A stretch of 25,321 nucleotides of DNA from an uncultured Christensenella sp. (GTDB taxonomy: Bacteria > Bacillota > Clostridia > Christensenellales > Borkfalkiaceae): assembly GCA_910577875.1 (NCBI GenBank), contig CAJTNY010000026.1, forward strand, positions 1 to 25,321. The letters run 5' to 3'. The translations under genes and the position numbers were made by a program. Position 1 is the first letter of the stretch. The number at the start of each line of letters is the position of its first letter. Below, piece after piece: positions 15,164 to 22,675 of the stretch. The notes beneath the pieces are model-generated. The model saw nothing but the letters and a program-made list of their open reading frames with translations, was not told the DNA's origin and ran no database searches.

Positions 15164-15700
15164 ATGACGGAATTTCACGCAACTACTATATGCGCGGTGA
15201 AGAGAGACGGCAAGACCGCAATCGCGGGAGACGGACAGGTCACTATGGGCGAAAGCGTAATCTTCAAAAACAGCGCTACAAAAGTCAGAAGAATTTACGG
15301 AGGAAACGTAATCTTAGGATTTGCGGGGTCGGTTTCGGACGCATTTTCGCTCAGCGAAAAATTCGAAGGAATGCTGAATAAATTTTCAGGCAATTTAATG
15401 CGCTCGGCCGTTGAGCTTGCGGAACTTTGGCGTTCCGATAAAGCTATAAGAAAACTCGAAGCGTTGATGATTGTCGCAGATAAGGAAACAATGCTTATAG
15501 TATCCGGTACGGGCGAGGTAATCGAACCCGACGACGGAATTGCGGCGATAGGAAGCGGAGGTAACTACGCTTTGGCGGCGGCACGCGCTCTCTGTCAGAA
15601 CACGAAATACACGGCGGAACAGATTGCGCAGAAATCTTTGAAGATAGCAAGCGAAATCTGCGTATATACCAACGACAACATAAAAGTTGAAACGATATAA
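15164..15700 (+). CDS. hslV: ATP-dependent protease subunit HslV (ClpQ)
   Basis: A 178-residue proteasome-like peptidase that forms the core of the HslUV protease. Family segments: HATTICAVKRDGKTAIAGDG (5-24), GFAGSVSDAFSLSEKFE, KLEALMIVADKETMLIVSGTG, and IAAIGSGGNYALAAARAL. The start is ATG 15164 because AAGGAG lies nine bases upstream and the conserved part begins there; the frame stays open upstream, but that segment is the end of trmFO. The protein begins MTEFHATTI, so residues lie before the conserved Thr-Thr that is N-terminal in E. coli HslV. This resembles the B. subtilis and Staphylococcus forms, which have a short leader. Confidence 0.97.
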   Translation: MTEFHATTICAVKRDGKTAIAGDGQVTMGESVIFKNSATKVRRIYGGNVILGFAGSVSDAFSLSEKFEGMLNKFSGNLMRSAVELAELWRSDKAIRKLEALMIVADKETMLIVSGTGEVIEPDDGIAAIGSGGNYALAAARALCQNTKYTAEQIAQKSLKIASEICVYTNDNIKVETI

Positions 15701-15712
15701 GGAGAACGCGTA

Positions 15713-17023
15713 ATGGATTTGACTCCCAAACAGATAGTGCACGAACTGAACAAACATATTATAGGTCAAAACGAAGCAAAAAAGGCGGTTGCAATCGCGC
15801 TCAGAAACCGTTACCGCCGCAGTTGTCTTTCGCAGGAATTACAGGACGAAATAACGCCCAAAAACATAATAATGAAAGGTCCTACCGGCGTCGGTAAAAC
15901 GGAAATTGCGAGAAGACTTGCGAAATTAGTCAAAGCGCCTTTTCTTAAAGTCGAAGCTACCAAGTACACCGAAGTCGGTTACGTCGGCAGAGACGTCGAG
16001 TCTATGGTCCGCGATTTGGCTGAGTGCGCCATAAGACTTGTTAAGGAAGAAAAAACTGCCGAGGTTAAGTACAAAGCGACGGCAGTCGCTGAACGGAGAA
16101 TCGCGAAAGTTCTTTGCGAAATGAAAAAGGACGAAAGAGGCGAAACCGCGAAAGAAGTATTCGAACAGCGAATTGTAGAGGGAATTCACTCTGGTAATTA
16201 CGATTCAACCGTTATAGAGATAGAGGTCGACGATATTCCGAAACCTTTGGAGCTTTCCCCCGGGAGCGGAGCGGCAATCGATATAGGTTCGATTTTCAGC
16301 GGTATGGGAATGCACAAAAAAAAGAAACGCAAGATTACCGTAAAGGAAGCTATGAACTTAATTATTGCCGAAGAGGCGGATAAACTCATCGACAACGACG
16401 CGGTCAACGCCGAAGCAATTAGACGCGCCGAAAACGACGGGATTATTTTCATAGACGAAATCGATAAAATCGCAGGAAAGGGAAATCAAGGCGCGGACGT
16501 TTCGCGCGAGGGCGTACAGCGCGACATACTTCCGATAGTCGAAGGCTGTACTGTTATGACCAAGTACGGACCCATAAAGACGGACTATATTCTCTTTATT
16601 GCAGCAGGCGCGTTTCACGTTTCGAAAGTAGAAGATTTGATTCCAGAGCTTCAAGGCAGGTTCCCCATTCAGGTCGAACTTAACAGTTTGACCAAAGAGG
16701 ATTTCATTAATATTTTGACACAGCCCCAGAACGCGATAACAACGCAATATTCCGCGCTCTTGGCTGTCGATAATATAGATTTGCATTTCACCTCCGACGC
16801 TATCGAGAAGATAGCGGAAATTTCGGAGGACGTTAATTCTACGTCGGAAGATATAGGCGCGCGCCGTCTGCATACCGTTATGGAAAGATTATTGGAGGAT
16901 ATTTCCTATAACGCGGGCGGAAACGATTATCCTGTTATACAGGTCGAAGTAAACGCGAAATACGTGGAAGAACATCTTGAAAAAATAATCAAAAACAGAG
17001 ATTTGAAGAAATATGTTCTATGA
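15713..17023 (+). CDS. hslU: HslU (ClpY), ATPase subunit of the HslUV protease
   Basis: A 436-residue AAA+ unfoldase that feeds substrates to HslV. Walker A GPTGVGKT (56-63), the pore motif GYVGRD (89-94), Walker B FIDEID (246-251), and sensor and arginine-finger region in LIPELQGRFPIQVEL are all present. The inserted I-domain (about 105-235) includes a lysine run HKKKKRK. The C-terminus ends NRDLKKYVL, consistent with the tail that inserts into HslV. GGAG precedes the ATG 13 bases after hslV, so both subunits are made together. In B. subtilis codY follows; here it does not. Confidence 0.98.
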   Translation: MDLTPKQIVHELNKHIIGQNEAKKAVAIALRNRYRRSCLSQELQDEITPKNIIMKGPTGVGKTEIARRLAKLVKAPFLKVEATKYTEVGYVGRDVESMVRDLAECAIRLVKEEKTAEVKYKATAVAERRIAKVLCEMKKDERGETAKEVFEQRIVEGIHSGNYDSTVIEIEVDDIPKPLELSPGSGAAIDIGSIFSGMGMHKKKKRKITVKEAMNLIIAEEADKLIDNDAVNAEAIRRAENDGIIFIDEIDKIAGKGNQGADVSREGVQRDILPIVEGCTVMTKYGPIKTDYILFIAAGAFHVSKVEDLIPELQGRFPIQVELNSLTKEDFINILTQPQNAITTQYSALLAVDNIDLHFTSDAIEKIAEISEDVNSTSEDIGARRLHTVMERLLEDISYNAGGNDYPVIQVEVNAKYVEEHLEKIIKNRDLKKYVL

Positions 17024-17032
17024 GGTGTAATT

Positions 17033-18238
17033 GTGCGTAATATCTTGCTGAGCTCTTCTCAAACGGCGACGATTATAGTTTTTTGCGTATTATGCGCGGT
17101 TGTTTTAATTGTACTTTTCGTAACCGCGTTGAAACGCAAAATAAGATTTAAAGATAAAGAAGAAAGGACGAAGGATAAACTTTTAAAAGCTGCGGAAGCA
17201 GGCGACGCGAAAGCTCAGTGCGAAATAGCGCACGATTACAGATACAGCGAAAGCGGTAAATATTTATACTGGCTTGAAAAGGCTGCCGCACAGGATTTCG
17301 AGGAAGCGATACGCACGCTTGCCGACGAATATAATTACGGGAACGAATACACCAACCCTCCGATTAAAAAAGACAGAGAAAAAGCTATCTTTTTTCTTTC
17401 GAAACTTGCTGATAAAGGCGATGTCGAGGCGATGAAAGACTGTGCGCTTTTGTATGCGGTGGAGTATAATGACGAAACCAAGTCGCTTGAATGGCAGGAA
17501 AAAGCTGCGAATGCGGGCGACGTTGAAAGTATGGAAGACGTCGGAATCGCTTACAGCGTAATTCCCGAAATCAAAGACTTCGAAAAATCGGAATATTGGT
17601 TTCGAAAAGCAATAGACGCGGGCAGTATTAACGCTATAAGATATATGGGCGATTTGTATTATTATTTCGAAGATAAAGAAGATTATTTCAAAGCGGAAAA
17701 TCTGTACAGAAGAGCCCTGTCCGCGGGAGACAATTATGCCTACGTCCGTCTCGGCGATATGTGCAAGGAGGGTAAAGGGTTATCGAAAGACGAAACTGCG
17801 GCTTTTGAATATTATAAGAAAGCGGCTGACAAAGACGAGGTCGTCGGCAAAATAAGAGTCGCAGATTGTTATATAAACGGAGTCGGCGTTGCGCGCGACG
17901 AAAAGAAAGCGTTTGAAATTCTGAGCGAAATCGAACAGAAAAGTATTTTATCGAAGTATCTTCTCGGGCTTTGCTATTTTAACGGTACCGGCACGGAACG
18001 CGATTACGGACGCGCTTTCAAACTTTTCAAAGAGAGCCCGGGATACGATAAAAACTCGCTTAATAAGCTCGGCGAGTGTTATTACTTCGGCTACGGAGTC
18101 GAAGCCGATAAGGAAGAAGCGTACAAACTTTGGCGAAAAGCCGTTGAATATAACAGCGAACAGGCAGCGGAAAATTTGAAGAAGTATTTTAACGAAACGC
18201 CCGAAAACGGAATTAAAGAGGTAACACAAGGTGATTAA
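17033..18238 (+). CDS. Membrane-anchored Sel1-like repeat protein
   Basis: A 401-residue protein with an N-terminal membrane segment (about 12-33, TATIIVFCVLCAVVLIVLFV) followed by a basic KRKIRFKDK stretch, so the rest most likely faces the cytoplasm. From about residue 48 onward it is built of Sel1/TPR-like helical pairs of roughly 36 residues; units such as LYRRALSAGDNYAYVRLGDM, YKKAADKDEVVGKIRVADCY and LLGLCYFNGTGTERDYGRAF are clear, with about eight or nine in total. Sel1 repeats mediate protein contacts; the partner is unknown. It starts with GTG preceded by GAGGTG that overlaps the hslU stop. It overlaps hisS by eight bases. Position in the operon suggests a link to HslUV or membrane quality control, which is inference only. 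Confidence 0.88.
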   Translation: MRNILLSSSQTATIIVFCVLCAVVLIVLFVTALKRKIRFKDKEERTKDKLLKAAEAGDAKAQCEIAHDYRYSESGKYLYWLEKAAAQDFEEAIRTLADEYNYGNEYTNPPIKKDREKAIFFLSKLADKGDVEAMKDCALLYAVEYNDETKSLEWQEKAANAGDVESMEDVGIAYSVIPEIKDFEKSEYWFRKAIDAGSINAIRYMGDLYYYFEDKEDYFKAENLYRRALSAGDNYAYVRLGDMCKEGKGLSKDETAAFEYYKKAADKDEVVGKIRVADCYINGVGVARDEKKAFEILSEIEQKSILSKYLLGLCYFNGTGTERDYGRAFKLFKESPGYDKNSLNKLGECYYFGYGVEADKEEAYKLWRKAVEYNSEQAAENLKKYFNETPENGIKEVTQGD

Positions 18239-19475
18239 CATACCCAAAGGAACGAAGGACGTTTTACCCGGAAGTTCTTATAAATGGCAGTATATCGAGG
18301 AAACGGCGCGCAATGTTGCGCGGGCGTTCAACCTTTCCGAAATACGTACGCCGACATTCGAGTATACGGAACTGTTCAAACGCGGAGTCGGTGAATCGAC
18401 CGATGTCGTTAACAAAGAAATGTATACGTTCGAGGACAAGGGTGGGCGCAGCATAACGCTTAAACCCGAAGGTACCGCGGGAGCGGCAAGACTGTTTATC
18501 GAAAACGGACTTGCAAGCAGTCCGATGCCAGTAAAAACTTTTTACATTACTCCTGCGTTCCGTTACGAAAGACCGCAGGCGGGGCGCTTGCGCGAGTTTC
18601 ACCAGTTCGGAATAGAAGTGTTCGGCTCGGGTTCGTATCAGACGGACGCGGAAGTCATATTCGCGGCTTCTGCGTTTTTGGATAAGCTCGGCGTCAGAGT
18701 CAAACTCGAAATAAATTCAATCGGTTGTAAAGTATGCCGCGCCGAATATAATAAGGCTTTAAAAAAATACTTTGAACCGAATCTTTCGAAAATGTGTGAA
18801 GCCTGCCGTTCCCGTTTCGAAAAAAATCCTCTGCGTATTCTCGACTGTAAGGAAGAAGGTTGTAAAAAGTTTACGGCGGAAGCACCGTCTATTACGGATT
18901 ATCTGTGCGGGGAATGTTCGCGGCATTTCGACGGGGTTAAGTCGCTTTTGGATAATCAGGGACTTAAATATATCGTTAACCCGCGCATAGTACGGGGGTT
19001 AGATTATTATTCCAGAACTGTATTCGAATTTGTATCCGATGAAATAGGCGCGCAGGGAACCGTTTGCGGCGGAGGAAGATACGACGGGCTTATTGCAGAA
19101 CTCGGAGGTTCGTCCTTACCGGCGATAGGCTTTGCGGCAGGCATAGAGCGTCTTATGCTTTTAATGGAGAATACCGGAATAAAATTCCCCGAAAGACAAA
19201 AGGTGCGTATATATATTGCGGGTATGGACGAAAAAACCCGTGACAAGGCGTTTGAAATTGCGACAGCATTGAGATTAAAGGGGATAAGCGCGGAGATAGA
19301 TCATTTGAACCGCTCAATCAAAGCTCAATTCAAGTATGCGGATAAATTGGGCGCGGAATATGTCGCGGTTATAGGAGAAAATGAACTTCTTTCAGGCGAA
19401 TTAAAAATTAAAAATATGTCCGACGGCACGCAGACTGCGGTTAAAATCGGACAAATAGAATCATACTTAAAATAA
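18231..19475 (+). CDS. hisS: Histidyl-tRNA synthetase
   Basis: A 414-residue class II synthetase charging tRNA-His. The N-terminus INIPKGTKDVLPGSSYKW, motif 1 region, motif 2 YRFERPQ-like YERPQAGRLREFHQFGIEVFG (split here: YERPQAGRLREFHQ then FGIEVFG), the histidine-binding loop GLDYYSRTVFEF, and GGGRYDGL are present. The C-terminal anticodon-binding domain covers about 325-414 (VRIYIAGMDEK onward). A cysteine-rich insertion (CKVC, CEAC, CGEC) lies around 165-235, as in many Firmicutes forms. The start is a GTG overlapping the Sel1 gene, with AGAGGT nine bases upstream. Followed by trxA at nine bases. Confidence 0.97.
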   Translation: MINIPKGTKDVLPGSSYKWQYIEETARNVARAFNLSEIRTPTFEYTELFKRGVGESTDVVNKEMYTFEDKGGRSITLKPEGTAGAARLFIENGLASSPMPVKTFYITPAFRYERPQAGRLREFHQFGIEVFGSGSYQTDAEVIFAASAFLDKLGVRVKLEINSIGCKVCRAEYNKALKKYFEPNLSKMCEACRSRFEKNPLRILDCKEEGCKKFTAEAPSITDYLCGECSRHFDGVKSLLDNQGLKYIVNPRIVRGLDYYSRTVFEFVSDEIGAQGTVCGGGRYDGLIAELGGSSLPAIGFAAGIERLMLLMENTGIKFPERQKVRIYIAGMDEKTRDKAFEIATALRLKGISAEIDHLNRSIKAQFKYADKLGAEYVAVIGENELLSGELKIKNMSDGTQTAVKIGQIESYLK

Positions 19476-19484
19476 GGAGATATT

Positions 19485-19799
19485 ATGGTAGAACAAATAA
19501 ACGCAAAACAATTCGACGAACTTTTGAAAGGCGAAAAGCCTGTTGTCTGCGATTTTTTCGCGACCTGGTGCGGACCGTGTAAAATGCTTGCTCCGGTAAT
19601 CGATGCAATGAGCGAAAAATACGGAGATAAAGCCGTTTTCGTCAAAGTCGATATAGATGAAAATATCGATCTCGCAACGCGCTACGGCATTATGTCGATA
19701 CCGCTTGTTTCGGTTTTCAAAAAAGGCGAACAAAAAGACAGCTCTCTCGGTTATATGTCTGAATCTGATGCAGACGAATTTCTTAATAAAAATCTTTAA
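19485..19799 (+). CDS. trxA: Thioredoxin
   Basis: A 104-residue thioredoxin with the intact active site ATWCGPCK (Cys29, Cys32), the cis-proline in SIPLVSVF (Pro73), and the standard length. It reduces protein disulfides, with electrons from thioredoxin reductase, which is not in this window. AAGGAG precedes the ATG. It is the last gene of the rightward block, and a clear terminator follows seven bases after the stop. Confidence 0.97.
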   Translation: MVEQINAKQFDELLKGEKPVVCDFFATWCGPCKMLAPVIDAMSEKYGDKAVFVKVDIDENIDLATRYGIMSIPLVSVFKKGEQKDSSLGYMSESDADEFLNKNL

Positions 19800-19805
19800 A
19801 TATCG

Positions 19806-19840
19806 AAAAAACGGCGGCTAAAAAATACCGCTGTTTTTTT
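19806..19840 (+). terminator. Intrinsic terminator after trxA
   Basis: A 12-bp stem, AAAAAACGGCGG with CCGCTGTTTTTT (one G-U), loop of ten bases and seven consecutive T at the 3' end. It separates the hslV-trxA transcript from glyA. Confidence 0.9.
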
Positions 19841-19850
19841 CATAATAAGG

Positions 19851-19879
19851 TTGAGTTATCTCATATTTAGTGATACAAT
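19851..19879 (+). promoter_or_regulatory. Promoter for glyA
   Basis: TTGAGT (19851-19856), a 17-base spacer, and TACAAT (19874-19879), right after the trxA terminator. Transcription would start near 19886, which rules out the in-frame GTG at 19870 as the start of glyA. Confidence 0.8.
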
Positions 19880-19905
19880 ATAGAAAAACAATTACGGAGC
19901 GGATT

Positions 19906-21156
19906 ATGATTGATATATCTTTAATCGAACAGACGGACCCAGAAATCGCGGAAGCTTTGAAATCGGAGCTTTACCGCCAGCAGAATAATATTGAACTTAT
20001 AGCGAGCGAAAACTTCGTTTCTCCGGCGGTTATGGCGGCTGCCGGAAGCCATCTTACGAATAAATACGCTGAAGGCTATCCTGCGCACCGGTATTACGGC
20101 GGCTGCAGTTACGTTGACGTCGCCGAAGATTTGGCAAGGGAACGTCTTAAACAAATATTCGGATGCGAGTACTGCAACGTTCAGCCGCACTCCGGCGCCA
20201 GCGCGAACCTTGCCGTTCTATTTGCCGCCTGCCAACCGGGCGATACGGTTATGGGAATGAATCTTGCGCACGGCGGACATCTTTCGCACGGCTCCCCCGT
20301 AAATATTTCCGGCAAATATTTCAATATCGTGCCATACGGAGTGAAAGAGGGAGAAGAGGTCATCGACTATGACGAAATGGAAAAGATTGCGTCGGAGAGC
20401 AAACCCAAGCTCATAATTTCGGGTGCGAGCGCTTATCCGAGAGTTATAGATTTTAAGCGCATACGCGAAATCTGCGATAAGGTCGGCGCGCTTATGATGG
20501 TCGATATAGCCCATATTGCAGGACTGGTTGCGGCGGGCATTCATCCTTCGCCGATTCCTTACGCCGATTTTGTAACTACTACCACGCATAAGACGTTGAG
20601 AGGTCCGCGCGGAGGTGTTATTATGTGCAAGGAGGAATGGGGTAAAGCAGTCGATAAGGCGATTTTCCCGGGAATTCAAGGCGGTCCGCTTATGCACATT
20701 ATAGCTGCGAAAGCGGTTGCGTTTAAAGAGGCGTTAAGCCCCGAATTTAAAGCTTACCAAAAACAGATTGTCTTGAACGCATCCGCAATGGCGGAAGAGT
20801 TTAAAAAACTCAACGTAAAAATGGTTTCGGGAGGAACAGATAATCATCTTATTCTTCTCAACCTTACGGATAAAAATATTACGGGCAAAGAGCTTGAAAA
20901 TCTTCTTGACGAAGTTCATATTACAGTAAATAAGAACGCTGTACCGTTTGATACTCAAAAGCCTTTTGTGACTTCGGGTATACGTATAGGAACCCCCGCT
21001 ATGACGTCGCGCGGAATGAAAGAAAACGAAGCGAGAACAATAGCCCGCCTTATATCGGAGATTATAGATAAACGTGAGAACGCTTTCGAATACGTCAGAG
21101 CCGAAGTTGCAAAACTATGTAAAGCGTTTCCTTTATATGCAGACTGCGTGAGGTAA
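19906..21156 (+). CDS. glyA: Serine hydroxymethyltransferase
   Basis: A 416-residue PLP enzyme that interconverts serine and glycine and loads tetrahydrofolate with a one-carbon unit. The PLP lysine is Lys229 in TTTTHKTLRGPRGG (225-238). Other family segments are NIELIASENFVSPAV (28-42), YAEGYPAHRYYGGC (54-67), NVQPHSGASANLAV (91-104) and MMVDIAHIAGLVAAG. The start is ATG 19906 with GGAG seven bases before it. It makes the folate cofactor used by TrmFO upstream, although it is on its own transcript. degV follows after two bases. Confidence 0.98.
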   Translation: MIDISLIEQTDPEIAEALKSELYRQQNNIELIASENFVSPAVMAAAGSHLTNKYAEGYPAHRYYGGCSYVDVAEDLARERLKQIFGCEYCNVQPHSGASANLAVLFAACQPGDTVMGMNLAHGGHLSHGSPVNISGKYFNIVPYGVKEGEEVIDYDEMEKIASESKPKLIISGASAYPRVIDFKRIREICDKVGALMMVDIAHIAGLVAAGIHPSPIPYADFVTTTTHKTLRGPRGGVIMCKEEWGKAVDKAIFPGIQGGPLMHIIAAKAVAFKEALSPEFKAYQKQIVLNASAMAEEFKKLNVKMVSGGTDNHLILLNLTDKNITGKELENLLDEVHITVNKNAVPFDTQKPFVTSGIRIGTPAMTSRGMKENEARTIARLISEIIDKRENAFEYVRAEVAKLCKAFPLYADCVR

Positions 21157-21158
21157 GA

Positions 21159-22004
21159 ATGAAAATTAAAATAACAGCGGATTCCACCTGCGATTTAAGT
21201 TTGGAGCTTGTACAAAAATATAACGTAGGGGTTTTGCCTCTCCACGTGATTATGGACGGAAAAGTATACAGCGACGGCGTAGACGTTACTCCGCAGGATA
21301 TATTCAAACGTGTATCAGAGACGGGGAAGTTACCGACTACGGCGGCGCCTTCAGTATCCGAGTATATAGAATTTTTCAAAAAATTTACGGACGAATACGA
21401 TGCCGTAATACATATCAATATATCTTCAAAAGCATCTTCTTCGCACGATAACGCGGTAAATGCTTCGAAGAGTTTTAAAGGTAAAGTTTTTGCGGTGGAC
21501 TCGCTTGCTCTTTCAACCGGACAAGGACTGCTTGTATTGAAAGCGTGCGATATTGCCGCGGAAGGCAAACCGCCGAAAGAAATTGTTAAAATTTTAGAGA
21601 GCCTGCGTTCCAAGGTAAATACTTCTTTCGTTCCCGACGCGCTTGATTATCTGCATAAGGGCGGAAGATGTTCTCTCGCCGCGCTTATGGGTGCGAAGGT
21701 TTTGAAGCTCCATCCGCTTATCGATATGAAAGACGGAAAGCTTTACGCAAAAAAGAAATTCATGGGCGGAATAGAACGCTGTCTTAAAAATTACGTAAAC
21801 GAACTTGCGGAAACTTATCAGCACTACGACAAGACGCGTTGTTTTATAACTCATTCGGGCAGCGAACCAGAGATTGTGGCAAAGGTACGCGCACAGGTTG
21901 AAAACCTTTTCAGTTTCGACGAGATTCTTGAAACCGTTGCGGGCAATGTTGTTACGTCCCACTGCGGGAAAGGCACTCTCGGGGTTTTGTTTATTTGCGA
22001 GTAA
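21159..22004 (+). CDS. DegV family fatty-acid-binding protein
   Basis: A 281-residue DegV protein. Members bind fatty acids, and FakB proteins of this family hand exogenous fatty acids to the FakA kinase; no fakA is seen here, so a FakB role is open. Typical marks are the N-terminal ADSTCDLSLE (7-16), a TAAPSVSEY segment (around 61), INISSKASSSHDNA with the fatty-acid-binding Ser region, FVPDALDYLHKGGRCS and LKLHPLIDMKDGKL. The ATG follows GTGAGGTAAGA, where GAGG gives a close ribosome binding site. It is two bases after glyA, so transcribed with it. Confidence 0.92.
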   Translation: MKIKITADSTCDLSLELVQKYNVGVLPLHVIMDGKVYSDGVDVTPQDIFKRVSETGKLPTTAAPSVSEYIEFFKKFTDEYDAVIHINISSKASSSHDNAVNASKSFKGKVFAVDSLALSTGQGLLVLKACDIAAEGKPPKEIVKILESLRSKVNTSFVPDALDYLHKGGRCSLAALMGAKVLKLHPLIDMKDGKLYAKKKFMGGIERCLKNYVNELAETYQHYDKTRCFITHSGSEPEIVAKVRAQVENLFSFDEILETVAGNVVTSHCGKGTLGVLFICE

Positions 22005-22009
22005 ACGTT

Positions 22010-22657
22010 ATGAAAATAATAGACGTCAACAGTTGGGAAAGAAAGAAGTCTTACGACTGGTTTTCGCAGTTCTCTAATCCTACGTATCATTTAGGCGCTA
22101 AGATAGACGTCAGTGCGCTGATTAATTTAAAAAACGAATATAAACGTTTCTTTTTCGGGGATATGCTTTATTTGACTGTAAAGGCTTTGAATTCGGTACC
22201 CGAAATGAGATTAAGGATAGCAGACGACAATGTCGTCGAATACGACGCACCTTCGCCGTCTTTCACTGTGGCGACGCGTGACGGACTGTTTGATATTTGC
22301 AGAGCGGAGTGGGATGATGATCCGAACGTGTTTTGCAAGAGAGTCAGGAATGAAATCGATAGAACGGTAAAGTACGGAGGAAACAAACAGTTCGGCGACG
22401 CTTCCGCGGATGTTTATTATGTAACCTGTTTGCCATGGCTCGATTTCGAAACTATGAGCGACCCGATTCCGGACGACGTAAAATCTTTGAGTATCCCGCG
22501 CATATGCTGGGGGAAATATGTTTTTCGCGGCGGAAAATATGAAATGAGTTTAAACATTACAGTAAATCACGCATTAGTGGACGGCAAGCCTTTGACGGAC
22601 GCTTTTAATGCGATTCAAATCTTAGTAAACGATTGCAGAAATATATTGATAAAATAA
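22010..22657 (+). CDS. Chloramphenicol acetyltransferase-fold protein
   Basis: A 215-residue protein of the CatA superfamily. The N-terminus WERKKSYDWFSQFSNPTYHL (9-28) and the active-site motif NHALVDGKPL (186-195) with His187 and Asp191 correspond to HHxxxDG of type A chloramphenicol acetyltransferases. The first of the two histidines is asparagine. It could be a resistance enzyme, but many CatA-like proteins in chromosomes act on other acceptors, and sitting in a glyA-degV transcript argues for a housekeeping or unknown role. The start is ATG 22010, five bases past degV. The ribosome binding site is weak (GAGTAA). Confidence 0.85.
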   Translation: MKIIDVNSWERKKSYDWFSQFSNPTYHLGAKIDVSALINLKNEYKRFFFGDMLYLTVKALNSVPEMRLRIADDNVVEYDAPSPSFTVATRDGLFDICRAEWDDDPNVFCKRVRNEIDRTVKYGGNKQFGDASADVYYVTCLPWLDFETMSDPIPDDVKSLSIPRICWGKYVFRGGKYEMSLNITVNHALVDGKPLTDAFNAIQILVNDCRNILIK

Positions 22658-22675
22658 ACATACGGGGAAAAATAA

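Noticed and set aside
19870..19905. GTG start that would lengthen GlyA by 12 residues
   Set aside because: It falls inside the promoter; ATG 19906 has GGAG and the family N-terminus.
22010..22657. Acquired chloramphenicol resistance gene
   Set aside because: The motif differs from the classical double histidine and the gene lies in a core transcript with no mobile element nearby, so a resistance call is not supported by sequence alone.
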